19,162 nt of DNA from Ga0074130 sp035565355 (GCA_035565355.1 DATMSM010000053.1:1-19162); one strand, 5' to 3'. Positions 8,194-17,324 are shown, numbered from the stretch's first letter. Numbers and translations: made by a program. The notes: generated by a model from the sequence alone, not told the origin.

Positions 8194-9369
8194 ATGTTTG
8201 AATTTGTTGATAGCGAAGAGAACGCTGGGCAGGAAGACGGCGTAACGATCATCAAGGTGATCGGTGTCGGGGGTGCCGGCGGCAATACCGTCGAGCACAT
8301 GATTCGTGAGGGCGTCAAAGGCGTTGAGTTCATTTGCGTGAACACCGATGCCCAGGCGCTGGCCAAGTCGAGTGCGCCGGTCAAGCTGCAACTCGGCCCG
8401 GGTCTGGGTGCGGGCGGCAAGCCGGCCAAGGCGCGCAGCCTGGCCGAGCTCGAACGCGATCGAATCGCCGAGATGCTGGAAGGTGCTCACATGGCCTTCA
8501 TCACTGCCGGCATGGGCGGTGGCACCGGCACCGGTGCGGCGCCGGTCGTCGCCGAAGTGGCCAAGGAGCTCGGCATCCTGACCGTGGCGGTTGTCACCAA
8601 GCCTTTCGAGTACGAGAACCGCATGCGTTCGGCCGAGGAAGGCATGCTCGAGCTGGCGGCGAACGTCGATTCCCTGATCGTCATTCTCAACGAGAAGCTG
8701 CAGGAAGTGCTGGGCGAAGACGTCAGCATGAAGCAGGCTTTCCGCGAGGCCGACAATGTGCTGCGCAACGCCGTCGGCGGCATTGCCGAGATCATCAACA
8801 TCCCGGGCCTGGTGAACGTCGACTTCGAAGACGTCAAGACCGTGATGAGCGAGATGGGCAAGGCCATGATGGGTTCGTCTACCGCCGCCGGCGTTGATCG
8901 TGCCCGCATCGCCGCCGACCAGGCCGTTGCCAGCCCGCTGCTGGAAGGTGTCGAGCTGTCCGGTGCGCGCGGCGTGCTGGTCAACATCACCGCCAGCGAT
9001 GAGCTGGGTATGAAGGAAGTGCGCGAAGTGATGAACACCATCCGTACCTATGCGGCACCGGACGCCACCATCATCTTCGGTACCGTCTTCGATAACGACA
9101 TGGAAGACAGCCTGCGCGTGACCGTGGTCGCCACCGGCCTCGGCGGCGCCGTCATGAAGGGCGCCAAGCCGGTGCTGAAGACCGTGATGAACGAGGGCAT
9201 GGGCTTGCGCACCGGTACCGACAACCAGATCGTCGATATGGGCGGTGATGTCGGCGGGATGTTCACCAGCGCGCGCGGCAGCGCCCGCAACACCATGGTC
9301 GACTCGATGACGGCCAGCGGTGTGGACAAGTACGACATTCCGGCCTTCCTCCGTCGCCAGGCGGACTAA
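8194..9369 (+). CDS. ftsZ: FtsZ, tubulin-like division GTPase
   Basis: A 391-residue cytoplasmic GTPase that polymerises into the Z ring. GVGGAGGNTVEHM (residues 24-36) and the tubulin signature GGGTGTG (108-114) bind GTP. The T7 synergy loop NVDFED (208-213) supplies the catalytic acid to the next subunit. The conserved C-terminal peptide DKYDIPAFLRRQ, which contacts FtsA, ZipA and similar partners, ends the chain after a short linker. The ATG at 8194 is chosen because AAGGAGG lies just upstream; an in-frame TTG at 8167 lies before that site and would add nine non-conserved residues. ftsZ is separated from ftsA by 144 bases of palindromes and AT-rich sequence, so it may be transcribed partly on its own. 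Confidence 0.98.
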   Translation: MFEFVDSEENAGQEDGVTIIKVIGVGGAGGNTVEHMIREGVKGVEFICVNTDAQALAKSSAPVKLQLGPGLGAGGKPAKARSLAELERDRIAEMLEGAHMAFITAGMGGGTGTGAAPVVAEVAKELGILTVAVVTKPFEYENRMRSAEEGMLELAANVDSLIVILNEKLQEVLGEDVSMKQAFREADNVLRNAVGGIAEIINIPGLVNVDFEDVKTVMSEMGKAMMGSSTAAGVDRARIAADQAVASPLLEGVELSGARGVLVNITASDELGMKEVREVMNTIRTYAAPDATIIFGTVFDNDMEDSLRVTVVATGLGGAVMKGAKPVLKTVMNEGMGLRTGTDNQIVDMGGDVGGMFTSARGSARNTMVDSMTASGVDKYDIPAFLRRQAD

Positions 9370-9397
9370 GCTGTTGATGTAGCAAGGCTGCGATAGT

Positions 9398-9439
9398 CTG
9401 GATGTATGGGGTCGATTCGCCTCCTCCCCATGCATCCGG
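9398..9439 (+). terminator. Hairpin after ftsZ, possible factor-assisted terminator or attenuator
   Basis: Arms CTGGATGTATGGGG (9398-9411) and CCCCATGCATCCGG (9426-9439) pair over 14 bp with two G-T wobbles, around a 14-base loop. It starts 28 bases after the ftsZ stop, where a terminator for the dcw operon is expected. No T run follows, so intrinsic termination is doubtful. It may protect the ftsZ mRNA end instead. Confidence 0.45.
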
Positions 9440-9452
9440 GCTGGCGCTGCAG

Positions 9453-9458
9453 TAAAAT
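9453..9458 (+). promoter_or_regulatory. Candidate -10 element for lpxC
   Basis: TAAAAT at 9453-9458 lies 80 bases before the lpxC ATG and just after the post-ftsZ hairpin. No good -35 is visible 16-18 bases upstream. If used, the leader would begin near 9465 and contain a 7-bp hairpin (ACAAGGG at 9471-9477 with CCCTTGT at 9483-9489). Confidence 0.35.
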
Positions 9459-9538
9459 TGGACATCTGAAACAAGGGTTTGCCCCTTGTCCCCAAGCGGG
9501 AAGTCAACCAATCACACCCTAGGGGCGCTAATAGCCAG

Positions 9539-10453
9539 ATGTTGAAGCAACGCACACTCAAAACCCTGGTCCGCGCCACCGGCGTCGGCCTGCATTCGGG
9601 CGTCAAGGTCACCATGGTCCTGCGCCCGGCGCCGATTGATACCGGTATCGTGTTCCGTCGCGTCGATCTCGATCCGCCCGTGGATCTGCCCGCCCGCCCC
9701 AATGGCGTGGGCGATACGCGCATGGCATCGACCCTGCAGCAGGGCGAAGCCAAGCTGTCCACCATCGAACACCTGATGTCCGCCCTGGCCGGGCTCGGCA
9801 TCGACAATATCTACGTCGACGTCGATGCGCCCGAGTTGCCCATCATGGACGGCAGCGCTGCGCCGTTCGTGTTCCTGTTGCAGTCGGGGGGCATTGAAGA
9901 GCAGAACGCCGCCAAGAAATTCATCCGCATCAAGAAGACGGTGCGCGTGGAGGACGGTGACAAGTGGGCGCAACTGGACCCCTACGAGGGCTTCCGCCTC
10001 GACTTCTCCATCATCTTCAATCACCCGGCGGTGGATCAGACCGGCCGCCAGGTCTCGGTGGACTTCGCCGACAACGACTACATCCGCGAGGTGGCGCGTG
10101 CGCGCACCTTCGGCTTCATGCAGGACATCGAGTACATGCGTGACCACGGCCTGGCTCTGGGCGGCAGCCTGGAAAACGCCATCGTCATGGACGAGTACCG
10201 CGTGCTCAACAGCGACGGCCTGCGTTACAGCGATGAGTTCGTGAAGCACAAGGTGCTGGATGCCATCGGCGATCTGTATGTCGCCGGCCACCCCATCCTT
10301 GGCGCCTTCTCGGCCTTCAAGTCCGGTCACGGCCTTAACAACAAACTCCTGCGCGCCGTTCTTGACGATGCCGAGGCCTGGGAATGGGCCACCTTCTCCG
10401 ATCCGGCCGCCACGCCGGAGCGCATCCTGCACCTCTACCCGCAGGCTGCCTGA
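9539..10453 (+). CDS. lpxC: LpxC, UDP-3-O-acyl-N-acetylglucosamine deacetylase
   Basis: A 304-residue Zn enzyme that catalyses the committed step of lipid A synthesis in the cytoplasm. All metal and catalytic residues are found at the positions expected from E. coli LpxC minus one: Glu77 and His78 in STIEHLMSAL, His237 and Asp241 in FVKHKVLDAIGD, and His264 in KSGHGLNN. The substrate-binding PIMDGSA (residues 101-107) is intact. The ATG at 9539 gives the E. coli length (305). An upstream in-frame start at 9479 would add 20 residues not found in the family. No clean Shine-Dalgarno is seen. The ftsZ-lpxC order is the normal right end of the dcw cluster in proteobacteria. Confidence 0.97.
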   Translation: MLKQRTLKTLVRATGVGLHSGVKVTMVLRPAPIDTGIVFRRVDLDPPVDLPARPNGVGDTRMASTLQQGEAKLSTIEHLMSALAGLGIDNIYVDVDAPELPIMDGSAAPFVFLLQSGGIEEQNAAKKFIRIKKTVRVEDGDKWAQLDPYEGFRLDFSIIFNHPAVDQTGRQVSVDFADNDYIREVARARTFGFMQDIEYMRDHGLALGGSLENAIVMDEYRVLNSDGLRYSDEFVKHKVLDAIGDLYVAGHPILGAFSAFKSGHGLNNKLLRAVLDDAEAWEWATFSDPAATPERILHLYPQAA

Positions 10454-10471
10454 TCCGGTTCGGGCGGGACC

Positions 10472-10645
10472 ATGTGGCGTCTTGCTTTCTTCCTTATTAT
10501 CGTGGCCTTGGGCTTCTGCCTCGTGGCCTGGCTGCTGACCGGCAAAGCCGCCTACAAGCGCTGGGCCATACGTCTGGGCAAGCTGGGTGCGGCTGCGCTG
10601 GTTCTGCTGTTCGGCCTGCTGGTGCTGGAACGCCTGGCCGGCTGA
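10472..10645 (+). CDS. Small two-helix membrane protein, function unknown
   Basis: A 57-codon frame begins 18 bases after the lpxC stop and ends TGA at 10643-10645. The predicted protein starts MWRLAFFLIIVALGFCLVAW, a likely membrane helix (about residues 3-22). A short basic loop (GKAAYKRWAIRLGK) and a second helix (about 37-53, LGAAALVLLFGLLVL) follow. The positive loop between the helices suggests both ends face the periplasm. No family is recognised. Same-strand placement directly after lpxC suggests co-transcription. The opposite-strand gene begins its 3' end only five bases later, so the two genes converge. The strongly hydrophobic, two-helix composition argues against chance. Confidence 0.65.
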   Translation: MWRLAFFLIIVALGFCLVAWLLTGKAAYKRWAIRLGKLGAAALVLLFGLLVLERLAG

Positions 10646-10650
10646 GGCGC

Positions 10651-11103
10651 TTATTTCTTGGCGGCCAGACGCTCTAGCGCCAGGCGCAAAGGAGCATCCG
10701 AAGGCAATTTTTCAGCCAGGTCGGTTAGTCCTTGCTTCGCCTTATCCCCAATAAAGGCGGGCTGTTTTTCCGCAGCCTTGAGCGGGGTTGGGTTTGCCGG
10801 TTGCACTTTTATCTCTATTTCATTAATCTCTGCCCCGTTTTGCCGATACTTCTCGACAAGACCGGGGACGATCTGCCGCACCTTGGCGGCGACTGCGCCG
10901 TTGGCGGCGTGGATGACAAGCTTCCCCAAACGGTAGTTGGCCACCCGGGCTAGCCGGGTCAACTGCCTGGGCAGCGCGAGCTCAAGCTGGCGCTGCAACT
11001 GCAAGAGCCGCCCGGCATGGGCGGTAAGGCGGGCGACATTAGCTTCCGATTCGAGAAGCGATGTCACCGTTGGCGGCATGCCGGATTTGCGGCTGGCTGT
11101 CAT
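10651..11103 (-). CDS. DUF721 (DciA-like) protein
   Basis: About 150 residues. The central part (YRLGKLVIHAANGAVAAKVR, residues 57-76, then IVPGLVEKYRQN and EINEIEIKV) has the pattern of the DUF721 domain, also called DciA. In bacteria lacking DnaC, DciA helps load the DnaB helicase at replication origins. DUF721 genes commonly sit between lpxC and an M23 peptidase gene upstream of secA, as here. The C-terminal 50 residues are charged and probably flexible. I chose the ATG at 11103-11101; a longer frame would run into the divergent gene. The Shine-Dalgarno is poor. Function is inferred from family and place only, and the symbol is left blank because the sequence is divergent. Confidence 0.75.
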   Translation of the reverse strand: MTASRKSGMPPTVTSLLESEANVARLTAHAGRLLQLQRQLELALPRQLTRLARVANYRLGKLVIHAANGAVAAKVRQIVPGLVEKYRQNGAEINEIEIKVQPANPTPLKAAEKQPAFIGDKAKQGLTDLAEKLPSDAPLRLALERLAAKK

Positions 11104-11134
11104 TGGGGGGCTCGTATAAAGGGAGTTACAAGGC
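11104..11134. promoter_or_regulatory. 31-base divergent gap between DUF721 and M23 genes
   Basis: Two divergent genes share only 31 bases. A TATAAA lies at 11115-11120 on the + strand and reads TTTATA on the - strand, but a start this close would leave almost no leader. The gggag at 11121-11125 is the likely ribosome binding site of the + strand gene, nine bases before its GTG. At least one promoter must lie inside the opposite gene's coding region. Confidence 0.35.
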
Positions 11135-12064
11135 GTGCATATTATTCTCGTATCCAACAAGCTGGCAACGGCTCGCACCATTGCCATTACAGGACGCCAT
11201 GTCCTGCTGTCGCTGATTGCCCTGGCCGTGCTGATCTTCGGCCTTTCCTCGCTGATTTCCTATCTTGCCGTGCAGCATGCCGCCGATGTGCGTCTGCCGC
11301 TGCTGAACAGCGTGTTGCGGGCGATCCAGGCTGAGGAAACCGAGCGCCGCGATGAACTCGTGCGTGAAAACCTCAGTGTCATGGCCATCAAGCTCGGCCA
11401 GATGCAAGCCCAGCTCGCGCGCCTGGACAGCCTGGGCGACCGCCTGTCGCATTCGGTAGGCCTGAAACCCCAAGACATGAAGCCGGTGCAACTGGCCGAC
11501 GGCCGCGGCGGCCCGCTGGTGCGCGAACAGCCGCTGACCACGCCGGAACTGGAGCAACTGCTGGACGTCTTGTCCGCGCAGGTCGAGCAGCGTGGTGATG
11601 CACTGGCCATGGTCGAAGCCCAGGTGCTGGATAACCGCATCCGCCACAGCATGCTGCCGACCTCCTTGCCGATCAATCTGGCCTGGAATGCATCCACCTA
11701 CGGCTGGCGCATTGACCCCTTCACCGGCCACCGTGCCATGCACGAAGGCGTGGATTTCCCGGCCCAGACCGGTACGCCTATCTATGCCGCTGCCGCCGGC
11801 ATCGTGAGGACCGCCGAACACCATCCGCAATACGGCAACCTGATCGAAGTTGATCACGGTAACGACATTAGCACGCGCTATGCCCACGCCTCGGAGATCT
11901 TCGTCCAGCCCGGTGCACTGGTGAAACGCGGCCAAAAGCTGGCCGCAGTCGGTTCCACCGGCCGCTCGACCGGCCCGCATCTGCATTTCGAGGTGCGCGT
12001 CGCGGGCGTGGCGCAGAATCCCAATCGCTTCCTGCAAGAGGCGGCGAAGTACGCGGGGCGGTAA
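11135..12064 (+). CDS. Membrane-anchored LytM/M23 metallopeptidase
   Basis: A 309-residue protein with a GTG start preceded by gggag. A short cytoplasmic end is followed by one membrane helix (about residues 22-46), a periplasmic helical region that may be coiled coil (about 50-165), and a C-terminal M23 domain (about 185-300). Zinc ligands of the LytM type are intact: His203 and Asp207 in HEGVD, and His284 in HLHF with His282 and His251 as catalytic partners. The domain should therefore be active as a peptidoglycan endopeptidase, unlike the degenerate EnvC/NlpD activators. Similar M23 genes lie between DUF721 and secA in other proteobacteria. The physiological substrate and regulator cannot be told from sequence. 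Confidence 0.9.
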   Translation: MHIILVSNKLATARTIAITGRHVLLSLIALAVLIFGLSSLISYLAVQHAADVRLPLLNSVLRAIQAEETERRDELVRENLSVMAIKLGQMQAQLARLDSLGDRLSHSVGLKPQDMKPVQLADGRGGPLVREQPLTTPELEQLLDVLSAQVEQRGDALAMVEAQVLDNRIRHSMLPTSLPINLAWNASTYGWRIDPFTGHRAMHEGVDFPAQTGTPIYAAAAGIVRTAEHHPQYGNLIEVDHGNDISTRYAHASEIFVQPGALVKRGQKLAAVGSTGRSTGPHLHFEVRVAGVAQNPNRFLQEAAKYAGR

Positions 12065-12071
12065 GTAGATT

Positions 12072-12140
12072 GCCTATCCCCCAAGCCCCCTTTCCCTTGG
12101 AAAAGGGGGTGACGGTGGTTCGCGGGCGTTGCCCGCTCCC
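12072..12140 (-). repeat. Bipartite palindromic repeat, copy 2 (REP-like), inverted relative to copy 1
   Basis: Read on the - strand this begins GGGAGC, then stem GCGGGC, loop AAC and stem GCCCGC. CGAACCACCGTCACCCCC follows, then a long C-rich/G-rich stem with one bulge (12086-12109 on the + strand). It aligns with 1461-1524. The pentamer AGATT occurs directly on both sides (12067-12071 and 12141-12145), which could be a target-site duplication or chance. Confidence 0.65.
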
Positions 12141-12173
12141 AGATTAAGGGGCTCTTCGTAGCATGGCGTGGTA

Positions 12174-12254
12174 CGGTTTGCGCCATCCGGCGCGGACCGC
12201 CTTGGCTTGTCCCGAAAAGGGATTCCCTTCGGTCGGGCGGCCCTGCGCCAAGGC
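12174..12254 (+). repeat. Two further hairpins in the secA upstream region
   Basis: The first (12174-12199) pairs CGGT with ACCG and GCGCC with GGCGC around ATCC, with a TT/GG internal mismatch. The second (12199-12254) is closed by GCCTTGGC (12199-12206) and GCCAAGGC (12247-12254), and has an inner stem AAGGGA/TCCCTT centred at 12223. No T run follows either. With repeat copy 2 they fill most of the 292-base gap between the peptidase gene and secA. Confidence 0.5.
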
Positions 12255-12308
12255 TGCACTGTTGTCCTTTCTCCGCCATCGGCTGCAATCGGCCCGCCAT
12301 CTGCCGCA

Positions 12309-12317
12309 TGTTAGAAT
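12309..12317 (+). promoter_or_regulatory. Extended -10 promoter candidate for secA
   Basis: TGTTAGAAT (12309-12317) is a TGN-extended -10 hexamer (TAGAAT). It would place the transcript start near 12324, about 33 bases before the secA ATG. The -35 position is poor, as is usual for extended -10 promoters. No clean Shine-Dalgarno precedes the ATG at 12357. Confidence 0.5.
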
Positions 12318-12356
12318 CGACGCTTCGATTTCAACTGCCAAGCTGGCTGCACATCA

Positions 12357-15092
<2,736 letters not shown>

Positions 15093-15135
15093 ACCGGGCT
15101 TCCGGGCACGCCGGAGCGCTACAGGAATGACGCCG

Positions 15136-15160
15136 GTCCGTCCTCTCCGCGAGGACGGAC
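15136..15160 (+). terminator. 10-bp hairpin between secA and mtnA
   Basis: GTCCGTCCTC (15136-15145) pairs perfectly with GAGGACGGAC (15151-15160) around TCCGC. It lies 43 bases after the secA stop and ends 18 bases before the mtnA ATG. The following bases are TTGGTGTGAA, not a T run. It could be a weak secA terminator, an mRNA-end stabiliser or a leader hairpin for mtnA; the ggag binding site at 15170-15173 lies outside the stem. Confidence 0.5.
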
Positions 15161-15178
15161 TTGGTGTGAAGGAGCCCC

Positions 15179-16192
15179 ATGTCTAGCGGTTTCGAGACCA
15201 TACGCGAGGATGGTGATGCCGTCCTCATTCTTGACCAGACCCGGCTGCCCGCCGAAGTCGCCTATGTGCGCCTGAGCCATGTCGATCAGGCCGCGCATGC
15301 GATCCGCGTGTTGCAGGCGCGCGGTGCGCCCCTGATTGGCGCAACGGCTGCCTATGGCGTAGCCCTGGGCCTGGCCGAGCAGGCGGACGACGCCACCCTG
15401 GCGGCGCTCTGCCGGCAGCTGGCAGCTACCCGCCCGACCGCCGTCAATCTGCAATGGGCCCTGGCACGACTTCAATCAGTGCTGGCAGCCCTGCCAGTGA
15501 CCGAACGGCGCGCCGCCGCCTGGACCGAGGCGCGCGCCATCGCGGCCGAGGATGTTGCCGCGAATGCGGCCATCGGCCAGTATGGCCTGCCCCTGATCGA
15601 ACATGCCGCTGCCCGCACCGGTACCGCGCAACTCATGACGCATTGCAACGCCGGCTGGCTGGCGACGGTGGCGCATGGCACGGCGCTGGCACCGATTTAT
15701 GCCGCGCACGCCGCCGGTATTCCGCTGCATGTGTGGGTGAGTGAAACCCGTCCGCGCAACCAGGGGCAATTGACCGCCTGGGAACTGGGGCAGGCGGGCG
15801 TGCCACGCAGCTTCGTGACTGACAATGCCGCCGGCCTGCTGATGATGCGCGACGAAGTCGACCTCGTCATCGTTGGCGCCGATCGCATCGCCGCCAACGG
15901 CGATGTCGCCAACAAGGTCGGCACCTATCTCAAGGCGCTGGCCGCGCGTGCACACAATGTGCCGTTCTACGTGGCCGCACCGGTGTCCACCATCGATTTC
16001 GGCTGTCCCGACGGGAGTGCGATTCCAATCGAGGAGCGTGATGCGGAGGAACTCGGTATTCATGCGCTCGGCCTGGCCGATTGCCCGGTACGCAACCTGG
16101 CTTTCGACGTGACGCCGGCGGCCCTGGTTGCCGGCATCATCACCGAGCAGGGCATTTTCCCGCCGGGACAGCTGGCACGCCTGCAGCGATGA
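15179..16192 (+). CDS. mtnA: S-methyl-5-thioribose-1-phosphate isomerase
   Basis: A 337-residue cytoplasmic aldose-ketose isomerase of the eIF2B-alpha/MtnA fold. It converts 5-methylthioribose-1-phosphate to 5-methylthioribulose-1-phosphate and in some bacteria also acts on 5-deoxyribose-1-phosphate. RGAPLIGATAAYG (residues 48-60) forms the phosphate site. The catalytic cysteine is in THCNAGW (Cys156) and the catalytic aspartate in GADRIAANGDVANKVGTY (Asp235). SETRPRNQG (188-196) and the DFGCPDGS to EERD stretch are MtnA hallmarks that exclude the regulatory eIF2B subunits. The ATG follows a ggag at about 15170. The stop overlaps the next gene's ATG by four bases, so both products are likely made together. 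Confidence 0.95.
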   Translation: MSSGFETIREDGDAVLILDQTRLPAEVAYVRLSHVDQAAHAIRVLQARGAPLIGATAAYGVALGLAEQADDATLAALCRQLAATRPTAVNLQWALARLQSVLAALPVTERRAAAWTEARAIAAEDVAANAAIGQYGLPLIEHAAARTGTAQLMTHCNAGWLATVAHGTALAPIYAAHAAGIPLHVWVSETRPRNQGQLTAWELGQAGVPRSFVTDNAAGLLMMRDEVDLVIVGADRIAANGDVANKVGTYLKALAARAHNVPFYVAAPVSTIDFGCPDGSAIPIEERDAEELGIHALGLADCPVRNLAFDVTPAALVAGIITEQGIFPPGQLARLQR

Positions 16193-16818
16193 GCGTGCTG
16201 CCGGCAGCCGTGCTGGAGTGCGCGCGGGCCATGAATGCCTGCGGCCTGAATCGCGGGACGGCGGGTAATGTCAGCGTGCGCGTCGAAGGCGGCTTCATTG
16301 TTACGCCCACGGGGATGGATTGCACACACGCCGAGCCGGCTGACATGGTGTTCGTGGACATGCAGGGCGCGTCGCGCGGTGCGCGCAAGCCATCTTCGGA
16401 ATGGCGCTTCCATCGCGACATCTATGCAGCGCGCCCCGAAGCCGGCGCTATCGTGCATACGCATGCTCCGTTCGCCACCAGCCTGGCTTGCTTGCGTATG
16501 GAGATCCCGGCCTTCCACTACATGATTGCGCGTTTCGGCGGCGACACCGTGCGTTGCGCCGACTACGCCACCTTCGGCACCCAGGCGCTTTCGGATGCGA
16601 TGCTGAAGGCGTTGCAGGGGCGCAGTGCCTGTCTCATGGCCCAGCACGGCATGACCGTGTTCGGGCGCGACCTCGCGCAGGCGCTGGCGCATGCGGTGGA
16701 GCTGGAGGCGCTCTGCGAGCAATACTGGCGTGCTCTGCAACTGGGGCAGCCGCCCCTATTGCCGGCAGAAGAAATGGCCGTGGTCCTGGAAAAGTTCAGG
16801 ACCTACGGCCAACAATAG
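16189..16818 (+). CDS. FucA-type class II aldolase, probable 5-(methylthio)ribulose-1-phosphate aldolase
   Basis: A 209-residue zinc aldolase. The chain follows E. coli L-fuculose-phosphate aldolase closely: NRGTAGNVSVR (residues 21-31), ITP-like VTPTG (38-42), PSSEWRFH (68-75), HYMIA (110-114), YATFGT (126-131) and AVVLEKFRTYG (197-207). The zinc ligands His90, His92 and His153 and the catalytic Glu71 are present, each two residues before its FucA counterpart. MtnB dehydratase belongs to the same superfamily but lacks these FucA blocks. The 4-base overlap with mtnA suggests that the substrate is the MtnA product, giving DHAP plus 2-methylthioacetaldehyde (or acetaldehyde from the 5-deoxy sugar). 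The substrate is inferred; no fucose gene is nearby. Confidence 0.85.
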   Translation: MSVLPAAVLECARAMNACGLNRGTAGNVSVRVEGGFIVTPTGMDCTHAEPADMVFVDMQGASRGARKPSSEWRFHRDIYAARPEAGAIVHTHAPFATSLACLRMEIPAFHYMIARFGGDTVRCADYATFGTQALSDAMLKALQGRSACLMAQHGMTVFGRDLAQALAHAVELEALCEQYWRALQLGQPPLLPAEEMAVVLEKFRTYGQQ

Positions 16819-16872
16819 TTAATAGTTCGCGACTGCGGGACCGCCCCAGGGCAAGCTGCGGCCCCGTTGAGC

Positions 16873-17220
16873 TCAGATACAGCCGGCCGCGCCGGCGCGG
16901 CGCCGGATCTGCTCCAGCGATTGCTGCTTGTCCTCATCCTTTATCTTTTCGTCCGCGTAGGTGAGATCGCTCTCCCGTGCCAGCTCCTGGCAAACAGGGT
17001 CGCTGCTCATGCGGTTGCGGAATTCATAGGCGCTGTTGATGTCTTCGCTGTTGGCCGCGGGCGGGGCGCCGATGGGGGCTCTGCTTGGCTTTGGCGGGGG
17101 CGGCTTCGAGGGTGCTGCCGGCGGTGCCGGAGGGGCGGCGCTTGACTGCGCAAAACCACTGAGCGCTACAGAGCCTAGAAGAATACCCATGAAGGCCGAG
17201 AGTATTGGACGCATACGCAT
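16873..17220 (-). CDS. Small exported proline-rich protein, function unknown
   Basis: A 115-residue protein with a clear signal peptide (start MRMRPILSAF, hydrophobic core to about residue 22, likely cleavage after GFA at residue 24). A low-complexity Ala/Pro/Lys linker follows (about 27-57), then a charged, probably helical tail (58-115). Two cysteines, Cys77 in DPVCQEL and Cys114 one residue from the end, could form a disulfide in the periplasm. I recognise no family. The ATG at 17220 is preferred over an upstream ATG because gtgagg lies six bases before it and the signal peptide begins there. The 5' end lies 56 bases beyond the pnt terminator, so the gene probably has its own promoter. Confidence 0.7.
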   Translation of the reverse strand: MRMRPILSAFMGILLGSVALSGFAQSSAAPPAPPAAPSKPPPPKPSRAPIGAPPAANSEDINSAYEFRNRMSSDPVCQELARESDLTYADEKIKDEDKQQSLEQIRRRAGAAGCI

Positions 17221-17250
17221 GATGAGCCTCACTGCTTGTGTGGAGTCGGC

Positions 17251-17256
17251 ATCATA
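17251..17256 (-). promoter_or_regulatory. Candidate -10 element for the small exported protein
   Basis: On the - strand TATGAT at 17256-17251 lies 30 bases before the ATG at 17220, directly downstream of the pnt terminator. No good -35 is visible 16-18 bases further up, where the sequence is the terminator's own A/T tract. It is plausible only because the terminator makes a separate promoter likely. Confidence 0.3.
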
Positions 17257-17276
17257 GCCTTTTTTCGAGGGCAATA

Positions 17277-17304
17277 AAAAAGGCAGCCCGCGGGCTGCCT
17301 TTTT
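17277..17304 (-). terminator. Rho-independent terminator of the pnt operon
   Basis: A perfect 28-base palindrome: AAAAAGGCAGCCCG (17277-17290) and CGGGCTGCCTTTTT (17291-17304). On the - strand it gives a GC-rich stem followed by a run of six T, 20 bases after the pntB stop. By symmetry it should also work on the + strand. Confidence 0.9.
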
Positions 17305-17324
17305 CGTAAAACGAGGGCTCAGTC

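Noticed and set aside
9479..9538. Longer lpxC start adding 20 residues
   Set aside because: The added residues are not part of LpxC, and the ATG at 9539 gives the standard length with metal ligands one residue off E. coli numbering.
8158..9807. A 549-codon open frame opposite ftsZ and the lpxC start
   Set aside because: Same shadow effect; it spans two verified genes and the hairpin between them and shows no domain.
12144..12341. A 65-codon - strand frame in the secA upstream region
   Set aside because: It is made from the palindromic segments, has no ribosome binding site or domain, and is best seen as repeat-derived noise.
12065..12356. A secM-like arrest peptide gene upstream of secA
   Set aside because: No + strand frame here has a signal peptide followed by an arrest motif; the region is a set of palindromes and a promoter candidate.
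15093..15178. SAM-type riboswitch ahead of mtnA
   Set aside because: The gap is only 86 bases and holds a single 10-bp hairpin; no multi-helix junction or conserved SAM-aptamer core is visible.
16189..16818. Calling the aldolase MtnB (methylthioribulose-1-phosphate dehydratase)
   Set aside because: MtnB is in the same superfamily and of similar size, but this chain follows FucA block by block, including PSSEWRFH, HYMIA, YATFGT and AVVLEKFRTYG.
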